Positions 53,843 to 64,000 of a stretch of 64,000 nt of DNA are shown here, piece by piece. Source of the DNA: Carallia brachiata (lineage: Eukaryota; Streptophyta; Magnoliopsida; Malpighiales; Rhizophoraceae); assembly GCA_021464245.1 (NCBI GenBank), contig JADCRB010000030.1:1329376-1393375 (forward strand), read 5' to 3'. The number at the start of each line of letters is the position of its first letter. Position 1 is the first letter of the stretch. Below the pieces are notes generated by a model. That model had not been told where the DNA came from and searched no databases. It was given only the letters and a program-made list of their open reading frames with translations. A program made the position numbers and the translations under genes.

Positions 53843-55848
53843 TCAAGCCTGGGCAAGCCTCTTGACAACAGTGGCCATATACTTGCCCTGGTGCTCTGCC
53901 AGTGCTAGCTCTGTCTCACTTGGCTCTCTTGAGCCATCGCCAGCATACACTCCAGCACCATATGGAGAGCCCCCTCGAATCGAATCCATCTTGAACATAC
54001 CAGCTCCAAAAGTGTATCCAATTGGAACAAATAGCATTCCATGGTGGGCCAACTGGGTGATTGCAGTCCATCTGCCCCAAATAAAAGAGATGCGGTAAAT
54101 GGAGGATGACTAGTACACTCAGCCTTCAAGCAAGCAACTTGTACAATGTAATTTATTTTGAGAATCTATCATTGCAGTGCCAAACTATGATCCTTGATGA
54201 CTTCATTGTGAGTAGTCCTTCCAGATTTCAAGTGTATGGATATGAATTGAGTAAGTAAACCAGCTTTCAGGTTGATTATCCAGGCAGAGTAGGAAAAAAA
54301 TGCAAAATCAAAATATGCATTGCCATAATATTGGTACAGTAAAGAAATTAAATTCCCATATCACAGCAATTAATTGACGAAAATCCAAAATCCTTACTCT
54401 GACATGCAACAAAACACTTATAAATGAACTTAGTTCAGTGTCCAGGATTGTGAAATCCATTCCTCCTTTTTTGATCTATCAATAAATCTTGTGATACTAA
54501 AACAATCGCCTTAGCCAAACAAAGATTGGAGTTCCACAAGTGTCAACTACACTACAGTGTGTTCGCGAAAAAGAGGCCTAGCCTTTTTATGTGGAAAAAC
54601 TATCAACCAAATTTTAGCTTTCCCACAAGTCCAATTACATTAGCAAAATAACGCAACACAATTCTTAAACGGAAATATGTTCATGATCCGTTTGGGCAGT
54701 AAGATGACGTTGTCATCTTCACTAGGAATATGCCACCACTTTATAAGAGAAGTTTTAAGTATTCAGTATCATATCAGTTTCTGTTTTAGAAAGCCAAACC
54801 AGTCACTCGGGCAATCCAGCCTTCAAATAAACGACCATTCAGACATGTTCTAGAAAGAAGAAAAACTAGATTTCATCACAACACCCATATTTACTAAACT
54901 ATAGACTGTCAACACCTAAAAATTCTAACTAACCTTGGGGTATTTCCAAAAATCCTTTTACTTGAACTCTATTCAGTCCACCATAATTAGGCTCAAGCTA
55001 TTGAAGGAATTCATTTCTGTCATCCTGTACATAGTTTATATACTTCTTAGTTCCCATCCTGAAAACTTGGAAGTTTTCAGCAGTAAAGCGCTCCTCTTCC
55101 CTTTCAAACACACTTACTAGGAATCCACAAAACCGCAATGATCACTAACACTGGCAATAGACCATAACAATCAAGAAGGCTTTAACTTTCAATCTTGAAC
55201 AAAAGAGCACAATTGAAATAGCAATAGCAATGGAATTCAATCATTAATCATGCAATCACAAAATGCTTTAAAGGCAAAATTAACTCACGCGGTGGTTTCC
55301 TGGCCGCCGCCTTGCGTCCCGGTACTGACAAAGAACCCGGCAGGCTTCCCAGCGAGCTTCTGCTCCTTCCACAACTGTCCCGTCGAGTCAAAAAACGACT
55401 TCATCTGAGCAGCCATACAACCGTACCTGGTCGGGAATCCAAACAATAACCCATCGGCACCCACCAATTCCGCAGCCGTGATCTCGGGAATCCCAGGGTC
55501 CTTCGGCGGCGCCTTCATGGTGTCCAGCACATCCGCCGGCAGCGTCTCCGGCACGCGGAACAAGACCGCCTCCACTCCTCCCACTCCGTCCACTCCCTTC
55601 TTCATCCGCTTCGCCAATCCCTCCACGTGACCGTACATCGAGTAGAACACGACGTATATCTTCAGTCCCCGCGGGGCAGTTGACTCGATTGCGGCGGCGT
55701 CCGCATCCGCTGCGTGGGCGTTGGCGCTGCTGCTGTCGGGCGGGTGTTCCTCGACAGGAATCGGTGCGTCGCGGGTCGCGCGGCGGCCGTCATCTGCGAC
55801 GGCCGGCTTCTTGCTCTTGCTAGGGACACATCCGCCTCCTTTCCCCAT
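53843..55848 (-). CDS. NAD(P)H:quinone oxidoreductase, WrbA/FQR1 type
   Basis: Two exons on the minus strand, 55848-55289 and 54071-53843, with donor GTGAGT and acceptor GGCAG. The 1217-bp intron splits the codon of Ala187. The product is 262 residues. Residues 62-262 are a flavodoxin-like domain with FMN-binding loops YSMYGHV (69-75), PTRYG (139-143) and [12 protein letters not shown] (175-186). Such enzymes reduce quinones by two electrons and limit semiquinone radicals. The 60-residue N-terminal extension starts [11 protein letters not shown]. Gly2 with Cys7 is a plausible myristoylation and palmitoylation site, which would place the protein on a membrane. The same extension is known in the Arabidopsis quinone reductase At4g36750, the apparent orthologue, including ETTAWTAITQL across the splice site. 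The extension is Ala/Asp-rich and probably disordered. Expression is opposite in direction to UGT-E. Confidence 0.93.
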
Positions 55849-58139
55849 CGAGGAATCACGGTGGCGTTCCGATGGAAATGATCGCTACGAGAATATGGTG
55901 GACAGCAGACTTGGGAACTGCAGGCTTTGAGTTTGACTTTCATTTCTCAACGACGCGTCGGCTTTTAGCATTGAAGAAACGACGCCGCATCTTGATCCCT
56001 GCCGCTTTTGGGATTGCTTTATGCAGTGTCGTTAAGTACAACTACAAGAACCATCACCTCGACCTTTTATTTCGTTGGAGTTCTTCTAGGCGACGTCGTT
56101 TCCATTAAAAACCAGCACTTTCATTTTCTCTGTTTTTTTTTAAAGAAAAGGCAAAAGGCAAACGTATGTCACACATCCATTAATATGCACAGATTGATTG
56201 ATATTGAAAAATCTTTTTTTTTTTTTTCAAAAATGAAAAAAAAAGGAATAGGAGTCAAGAAGACTGTTGTGGTCTTGTGAGTATTTTTTATTTATTTTTT
56301 TGTTTATTTAGAAAATTATTATGTACATACCATTTTTGAAAATATTATTTATATAATGTATATTGAATTATATGTATGTCATAAACTAAAAAAAAAAAAA
56401 ACGTTATGAGACCTACGATGATCTAATGGGCTGTTTGAGTTGTACAGTACTGCGACGGGTCTGAAAGAAAGGCGAACGGTGCGGTTAGCGATTTGTGTCA
56501 TTGGATGTTAATGCATTATTGACAGGTAAAAAGGGCATAAATGTCGTCTCAAATTTTTTCACCCTTCAAAGGTTCCAACCAATTTTTATCTTTATTAAAA
56601 AAAACAAACCCTATTTTATCTTTTCCACTACAGAAATGTAGATGCATTTTTTTTGTCCTTAATTTGATGGTTTCATATTTTATTTTTATTGAAACACCCA
56701 AGAAAATGAAAAAAACCCTAAAAAAATATTTTATCTTTATTGTACTTAATTGGGTTAATGTGCAAATATCGAGTTTTAGATTTAATTATTATTATAATTG
56801 TTATTAAAAAAACCTAATTTGATCTCATCAATACTTAAATAATAAACTCTACTTAACATATTAATGAATAATCTCCAATTTAAACCTTCAAATTCAACAA
56901 TCAAAAAAGTCTTTTTTTTTTTTATTAAAGCAAAAAGAAATGGGCTGGCCTAATAATAATTGAGATCCAATCTCAAGTTTAGGACCCGAGCCCAAACATT
57001 AATTTTAAAGCTCGCCGACTTAAGCCGTGCTAACGGTTAAATCCTTCAAATAAAGACAAATCTGCGTCATTAATGCCCTGGTGAAACTCCTAATTAGGCA
57101 TGAGTCATGCTAAATTAAACGAAACATGGATCACAAAAGTGCATGAGGAGACAGTTTTTTTTTTTTAATACTTTGTTTTACTTTTTTTTTGGTTATTTAT
57201 TATATTATCTTTTTAAAAAATAAACTTTAAGTAATAGTGAGTGTTATCCAAATATATGTATCAGTATTTTAAATCTTGATTTAAAAAAAAAATTTGAAAA
57301 AAATGTTTTTTTACTGCTAAAGCAGTACACTATAACTCTATTTGATTTTTCTAAACTCCCAAGAAGCAACAAATTTTAAAAAAATAAATAAATTCAAAAC
57401 TAACTTTTTCTGGCTTTTCGTGCATTTTGATTCTTGTCGTTTATCTTTATTCTTGGGATTATTCAAGCCTCTTTATTTTATGGGAAATATTTAGTGGATG
57501 TACATTTAGTGCAATCAAATTCAGAATAAGTGAAATAAATTATTATATGATTGAATTTAAAAAAATAAAAAATTATTAAATATTATTAAATAAAATTTAT
57601 CACTAATTTTATCTTTTTAAATAATATTCATGTAATGGTGCTTTTTCTTTAATCCTGAAGCTAGAAACTGCAGTGAAAGATGGAGACAAAATCATTTTAG
57701 TTGTACTAAGTGGCATACAGCTACGTGGCACTGGCTGGACCCAAGTTTCCGAGAATAATCAAGTTCGGACAAGAAAAAAAGTTTATGCATTGGCAATGGG
57801 CCAATCGGTACGTTACGAATTAAATTTAAACGGGATTGAAAGTAAATGCTAATGTCGATGGACTTCCTATACCTATTAAACTCTAATTTTTTTAGTAGAA
57901 AAAGTTTCACTGATTATTATATATATATATTTGAATTTAGAAGTTTAAGATATAAAATTTGTAATTCAGTTTTTAAAATATAGAATAACACTAAGTCAAA
58001 TTTAAGTTTAATAAAAAAATAAATAAATAATATAATATTATTCTTCAATAGTTTTCCCTTTTTATATTCTTTAACAGTTTTTCCCAGCATTGCAAGGCTG
58101 TAGCGAGACATCATGTCAACATGCTAGAGCAAAAGTGAT
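55849..58139. other. Upstream region of the quinone reductase, then AT-rich intergenic
   Basis: The first 250 bases are GC-richer and should contain the 5' UTR and promoter of the minus-strand gene. The rest is AT-rich, with homopolymer runs and no supported gene. Confidence 0.5.
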
Positions 58140-59052
58140 CGAAATTGATATTTTGAAGGATCACGCTAAGTACGTCACCATACTTCGTGATTATGATTAT
58201 GTCCACATGCACGGAAGGTTGGGATGCTTTGTTTGCTGGAAGTTCACCTAACTCTATCTACTTGTTGATTTGATGGGGTGGCTTGAGAAATTTTGCATGT
58301 TACATATTGCTTAGGACTCTTTATCTGAACGTGGTTTGATGTTTGTTTGCACATGTTGGACCATCTGGCGAATGCGTAATGAGGAAATCTTCCCGGCAGG
58401 GTCTCTTCCACTTATTTTCCGGTACAACTAATCAATATGCTATCTGCAGCCTTTGATCTCCCTGGTGAAGAATCCTTTTCACTTCCCCCAAGTTTGGTTT
58501 GGTGGAATCACCTCCACCAAGTTATATTAAATTGAATACTGATGGTAGTGCCGAGGCAATCCAAGTGAAATTGGGTTTGGGGGCCTCTTGCGAGATGAAT
58601 TTGGTATTTAGAAGGGTGGTTTCATGGTTTCGGTGGGTGCTAGTACTAATATGATGGTTGAATTTATGGGCATTGGACGTGATTTGAAAATTATAGGATT
58701 TAGGATTTCAGAAATTGTTTTAAAGATTAATTTTTTGAAACTCTACATCTTATTGATAATCAGAGTGACTTTTTGTATCTTTTGACTATACTTATTAAGA
58801 ATATTTGTATCTATGCACAAGATCATGACTTGTCAAAAAGAAACACATGTTATGTGAGGGAAACTCTGCACAAATTATTTAGCTAAAACAGGTGTTAATT
58901 CTACTGGTGATTTATTCTTTAAGCGGCCTCATGTAATTTTGCAGCTTTTATTGAATAGAAATAACACACTGTTTACTTTCGTCTTCATTGCTAGTATTTT
59001 TTCATTGTTTTAATCTTGTCTTCTTCATATGTACCAAAAAAAAAAAAAAAGA
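58140..59052 (+). pseudogene. Decayed LINE 3' end (RNase H domain) with poly(A)
   Basis: In shifting frames, TCWTIWRMRNEEIF (from 58348) matches the linker after the LINE reverse transcriptase. PPPSYIKLNTDGSA (from 58511) is the start of the RNase H-like domain with its first catalytic Asp, and NPSEIGFGGLLRDEFG follows. At least two frameshifts and a stop break it. The fragment ends in a 15-16-base A run at about 59036-59050, as expected for a 5'-truncated LINE. No target duplication was found. Confidence 0.75.
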
Positions 59053-60225
59053 AAACTTTATGATTATGAAATTTTTGTTCCTTAACGAACATGAATGGCA
59101 TGGTCCATATATGAGAAGCATTCAGCTCTGATTAGAGTTATGAACTTATATGATGTTGCCTGGATTGAAAATTTAACATTTTTATTCGACAGAGCACAAA
59201 GTACACAGTACACACACAATAGTTCTTTCTGTAAATTTTCCACCCTTTTGTACAACAAACAGAATTGGCGTTTATGAACAATACCATTCAAGTCCTCGGG
59301 GCTAGGCTTCTCAAACAAACGAAAATTTAATTATCGACCACTGACCCCAAAAAAAAAAAAGATAACTGTTCAGAAGGAACTAAGAGTTCAGTTTCAATTA
59401 TTTATTTTATATATGTTTTAAAAAATACTAAAATTAATTTTTTATGGTCAAAATTTGAATGAATTATTTTGATAATTCAGTTTAATTCAATTTTCGGGCC
59501 ATAGTAACTGAAATGTTGACACCTTCCCCTACTGGGTTTAGTGACGGAAAATGGTGCGTAGATTTGAAGTTGGGTCGGTCTTTTTTAGTCTTCCCCAGGA
59601 GACTGGACAAATGCTTCTGGCGCATTAAGGGTTTTCACGGCTCAGTGATTCAACTGGGCCAAAACTGGTCATGAATCAAAAGGCCTGCTAGAGTTCTGGT
59701 TGATTGGATTGACATTTGCTTAACTTTTGAACTTTTCTCGCTGGATACAGCTTGTCGGCCCACTAAACTTAAAGGTTCAGAGATTACATGTTACTAAAGA
59801 ACTTGAGCATTAACTCAAATAGTTATATTTTGTTGGTTAAAGCGTCGTTAGGAGCTTGACTTCCTTTTCAATGAAGTCGACAAAAGAAAAAATTTTATTT
59901 TTTAAAAATCTTTTAAGGTGTTATTTTGATTGACCTGAACGCACCTAATCTAAAAAGCTTTTACAATTTAATTTGTGGACAAAATTTTGTACATCAACAA
60001 TTACGAATGAATCTGTAAATTGGAGGTAACAACTAATAATATTGTCATTTTTTATATACATATTTCTAGGCACTGTGAAAATGGAGCCTGAAAATTCATA
60101 TGTAAAGATGCCAAGATTAAGAAATCAATTCTACCAGCCAGATGATCAGTCATATTTCTTTGTTTAAGATCTGTCTGAGACACGTATATATATTTTAGTA
60201 ATTTAAGTAACATAATTAAATTATC
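59053..60225. other. Intergenic, no gene seen
   Basis: Small frames on both strands at 59082-59318 overlap each other and have no recognisable domain. The rest is AT-rich. Confidence 0.5.
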
Positions 60226-60430
60226 ATTGAAATGATAGCCTAATAGTAATTTATTGTGTTTTTCCTACGTCATATTCGGGTTCGAGTCTTAGTAATTGCG
60301 TTGAAAGTAATATCTTCTCAATTTCTCCAGATTTTTTTCGTGAGGGCGCGTTGTTTGTTCTTAACTCGTTAATACTGTGTGATCCATTTAAAGAGGCTCG
60401 CTTGAACCCAATATTATTCAAGTAGTGAAT
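60226..60430 (+). mobile_element. tRNA-derived SINE candidate
   Basis: TAGCCTAATAG (60236-60246) fits the tRNA A-box consensus TRGYNNARNNG. GGTTCGAGTCT (60279-60289) fits the B-box GGTTCGANTCC with one mismatch. The 32-base spacing is right for an internal RNA polymerase III promoter. About 140 non-tRNA bases follow. It cannot fold as a full tRNA, so SINE is the better call. Confidence 0.5.
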
Positions 60431-63400
60431 CCCTTCTAAAAAAATTGAAAATGATAGATAAATAAGAGTTATTCTAACCCAAACGCATAAATTTAATAAT
60501 TAATATATTTACAATATTTTTTTTTAAGTAAAAAAAAGAAACACAATTAAAGTATCTTTTTAACAACTCCCATAGGGCACCAATTGAACATTTTTAATAT
60601 GATAGCTTTTTGCAATACCATATTACACACCACCGGCTTTTCGAGGACACCTGAGAGAACACTCTGCAAATCCCTTTAAAGCCTGCGATAATGCGTCTAC
60701 AAGACAGAGGGCCACCCTCTTAGTCCAACACGTGTCATCCCAAAAAATGCAAAGAGAAAACCCTGTGATCATGTTACTAAAAACGATTAGTTGTTATCAT
60801 GTGCTAAAGGCTTAAAGCTAATACTGGGCCAATTGATTTAACAGAAGCAAATGAAGACAGTTGGAAATGAGCCCGAGGAGTTGTGGAGATTAATAAAATG
60901 AAACGAAGGGACATTGGAAGGACAAATGCCCTCTTGGAATCCACACCAACCATCACGTGTTGTACGTCTTATTATTGTTAATGCATTAAAAATTACAATA
61001 TATTAAAGGATTTAGTGAATTTACAATCTTCGACTCTGATTTGAGTTTCTAAAAGGCACAAATTTGGCCGTGTTGGCAAGATTTTTTTTTTCCTTTCTTT
61101 TTTACGTATGAGGAACTAACAATTTTTTTTTTTTCTGTCTGTGAAGAATAAAATTTGTAGGTTAAACTTGAAAATTTGAAACTAAAAATTTAGTTAATTT
61201 TACCTCTAAAGCTTGTAACTTTATCCTTCTGCTTTAGTTACGTATAATGTGGACTTTGACTTTATTGAAAGTAACTAAGTTAGGCAGGGGCTTGCCCTCC
61301 AGTGGAAAAGTGTAAAGGCGCGATCTCCTCGTGGCTTTCTTTTTAAGATATTTCACTGCCATTAATTTCTCTAAGAACTCTATAAAATAAATACACCAAT
61401 TTGATTTATTAAAGATCTAACTTAGTTAAAGTTGTTGAAATTGTGTGTTTTAATTAAGATTTAAATTTCAGTTTTCTCTTTTACTTACCCCTCCAATAAT
61501 TAGCTATCAATATCCTCTACAGAACAAAAAAATGAATTTGATATGTTGATCACACGTAGGAAATATTATTTGATATGTTTATTTTTTTTAACTCAGTTGC
61601 ATTATTTGTCTAACAATTACACATGCATTATTTGTCTAACAATTACACATTTTATATTAGACGCAATTTTTACTTCTTTCTAAAAAAATATGCATATGTA
61701 CTTATATTTTATTACATCGTACTTATAATAATGATTATCATAATTAATTGCATATTTAAATACATATTTTAAATTCAATTCCAAAGCAATGCTTCTAACA
61801 CCATCGATTGCACATTTGTATATGTAAAGTGTCATGAACACTACCATTAGACGCCTATGGTCATGTGATGTTATTATCTAAGTCATTCCCATGTCAAAAG
61901 CTGTGCATGTTTAACAATTTTCTTTTGAAAATATCAATATGGTAAGATGTGGGTGAGGTTGAAACACTTCTCACCCCTCCTGATCACAATTCTATGCGCC
62001 GTATACTGGATCAAATTTGCACCATATAATATTACACAAGAACAAGAAGAAGACGTGTGCATGCAGCATGCCTATTCTAGGGATTTGTTATTGATGGTTA
62101 GATTGATGTGTAGGCCATCTTATAGGTTCTAGCTAGCGCATTGAATTAAGAGCTAAATATTTTACAATTAAGTCATAAGTAACCCGGATAATGGCCTAAT
62201 TTAAGGCGGAATTCAAGGGTTGTTGAAAACTTAAGTGGTTTATAAAATTAAAAAATACGTCTTTTAGAGGATAGATTAATGGTTAAAGTTAAGTTTATAT
62301 TTTAAAAGTTTTGAGTTTAAATTATAGAAAGAAAGATGTAATTTATGAGAAATGAGATTTATTTTTATTGTATAATTTAGACTTAATTGACCTCTAAGTG
62401 AAAAAAAAAAGTCAAGAAATGTTGATTTCTTAATCATACCCATAGGCAAGCGAGATTTTTTTTTTTTTTGGGGTAAATAGCCGAGTTGTGGTCATGTTGT
62501 GAGGGGCATGCCGTCCCAGGTGTCTTCTATTGAAGAAGCCATGAATGAAATACTGTTGCAATTCAAAAAAGAAAAATGAATGGGTATTCACTTAAAGGAC
62601 AAAGCATGAAAGGATTTTTGTGAGGAGGTAAATATGGGAGAATACTCTGCGTCTGGCATGTGCAACACAGACAAGATGGACTTGCAACAAAGAACAATTT
62701 CTCGCGGGGGACTCTGATCAGCACTTTTAACAAAGTGAAATTTGATTCGTAGGTGCTCTCAAGTTTATAAATTTTACGCTCCAGCTATAAGAGAATTATG
62801 CAATAAATTTTGGGGTTGTTAATTGAGATGTATATTGATTAACATTGCTCTTCATTCAATTCTCAAAACCCCCAGAAAAAAAAAAAAAATTCCTCGCTCC
62901 ATTTATATGATGTTCTTTTGGGTACACACATTCATGAATTTATATAGGGAAGGCATAGAGCCCAAGTAATATTAAATAATAAGCAGTTTCAGAGTAATTA
63001 AAGAAACACATATACAAAAAGATAATCTATACATAGCTTCTAAAGAGTAGAGATTGATAAATTAACTATGCTAAAGGACAAGGGGACCACTGTATTTTTG
63101 CCCCATAAGGGGATTGAAAATAAGAGATTTGATAAGATTTTGTTGACACGTACCCCAATAATGTTAATTACAAATGATATTAGAGCTTTATATGGTTTAG
63201 CAATTGCTACATTTTCCTTTTTCTTTTTTGATAAATGAGAAAATAAAAAAACAGTGCAAAAAAGACAAAATCAGCCACCTCGTGGGCAGCTTATAGTTTC
63301 CTTAATCAAAGGGCCAGCTTTGATTAGCCAAAATCAAAAGGATGGGAAATCCTGATTACTAATACTTGTTTAGCATCTAACTGTTAGTTTGGAAGATGGG

Positions 63401-63690
63401 AAACAAGAGTTGCTAGTGTCGGGATAAGCATGACACCCATTGTTTAAAGCCCCTCTTGTTGATTTATTAACTCAAATATCAAAAAGCGAAATATATTGAA
63501 ACTTGTAAACAAATCAAGAGGAGCATAAAAAGAAATCACTGCCACTCCATGCGAATCTCCATCATTAGCCTTTCTTTTACTCTTTCTCTCGCATATATAT
63601 ATATATATATATGTAGCACACACTTAACTTAATAAAGTTGAGTGCCAACTTAAAAGAATCTATCTCCCAATCTCTAAAGATCATTTACAA
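60431..63690. other. Intergenic, no supported gene
   Basis: A 61-codon frame at 61947-62132 is unassigned. A 20-base segment (GCATTATTTGTCTAACAATT) is tandemly repeated at about 61600-61645. An AT microsatellite lies at about 63594-63612. Confidence 0.5.
62262..62396 (+). repeat. Dispersed SINE-like repeat, copy d
   Basis: AGATTAATGGTTAAAGTTAA, GTTTTGAGTTTAAATTATAG and AAGATGTAATTTATGA follow the same order as in the copies at 41856, 44190 and 50311. Confidence 0.4.
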
Positions 63691-63694
63691 CTGG

Positions 63695-64000
63695 TATAAC
63701 ACTTATTTTAATCCTGAAATTTTATAAATTTTTTTAATTAAATCTTAAATCTTTTAATTTTTTTAATTAAGTCATATTTTCAGTTTTTTACAAACAAATC
63801 ATTCTCTCAACGGAAATTAGTTAAACTGTTAAAAACGACTATTGACCAGATATAAATGAATAAAAAAATCATAAATATAGTTTCTTCTGTATTTTCTCGT
63901 TATAATATTTAAAATTTTTTGCCATTTTAAAAATATTTTAATTATTTTTTAAAAATATTAAAACCAGAAAATGCAAAAAAAAACCTTATTTAGGATTTTT
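63695..64000. mobile_element. Left part of a MITE cut by the window end
   Basis: ATAACACTTATTTTAATCCTGAAAT followed by TTAATTAAATCTTAAAT resembles the left ends of the elements at 23274 and 30948. A CGGAAATTAGTTAAACTGTTAAAAA stretch resembles the inner TIR of the element at 790-1295. The right half lies outside the window. Confidence 0.4.

Noticed and set aside
60226..60300. A true tRNA gene
   Set aside because: A and B boxes are present, but the acceptor and anticodon stems do not form; SINE is more likely.
1..64000. CRISPR arrays, bacterial operons, plasmid origins or rRNA genes
   Set aside because: Nothing of the kind was seen; repeats are transposon-type, microsatellite or tandem duplications, and the genes have plant introns and domains.

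Overview
The window is AT-rich nuclear DNA from a flowering plant, most likely a woody eudicot. Citrus or a relative is my guess from the style of the glycosyltransferases; it is not proven here. Evidence: two genes with canonical GT-AG introns and clear Arabidopsis counterparts, plant secondary-product glycosyltransferases, and long gene-poor stretches full of MITEs, LINE and SINE fragments and microsatellites. There are no prokaryotic features.

Layout. 0-10.6 kb is gene-poor, with a textbook MITE (790-1295), a LINE remnant and three GC-richer islands carrying ACGT-core motifs. 10.8-12.5 kb holds an intact two-exon BZR1/BES1-type brassinosteroid transcription factor. 14.1-38.0 kb is a tandem array of UGT72-type UDP-glycosyltransferase genes. 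Three long units (14108-20928, 20929-28527, 28528-34120) each hold about 4-6 kb of homologous flank followed by a UGT, and a fourth, diverged UGT follows. All four array genes are broken: A by three frameshifts and a stop, B and C by one single-base deletion each, D by about fifteen deletions. The array's left edge keeps only the last codons of a further, missing UGT. 39.9-48.1 kb is non-coding: a two-copy direct repeat, then a three-copy tandem repeat of 2-3 kb. 51.7-53.1 kb carries the only intact UGT (E), single-exon, 487 codons, with a TATA box and poly(A) signal. 53.8-55.8 kb carries, on the minus strand, a two-exon WrbA/FQR1-type NAD(P)H:quinone oxidoreductase with a myristoylation-type N-terminus. 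56-64 kb is gene-poor, with a decayed LINE and a tRNA-like SINE.

How it fits together. The array shows repeated local duplication followed by gene death, while one diverged relative 14 kb away stays intact. Because the units are paralogous, each insertion can be compared with empty sites in its sister units. This gives unusually secure element boundaries and an order of events. No link between the transcription factor, the quinone reductase and the UGTs is visible beyond proximity. I found no clearly new biological system; the most informative material is the array's decay pattern, its shifting C-terminal stop codons and its nested insertions.
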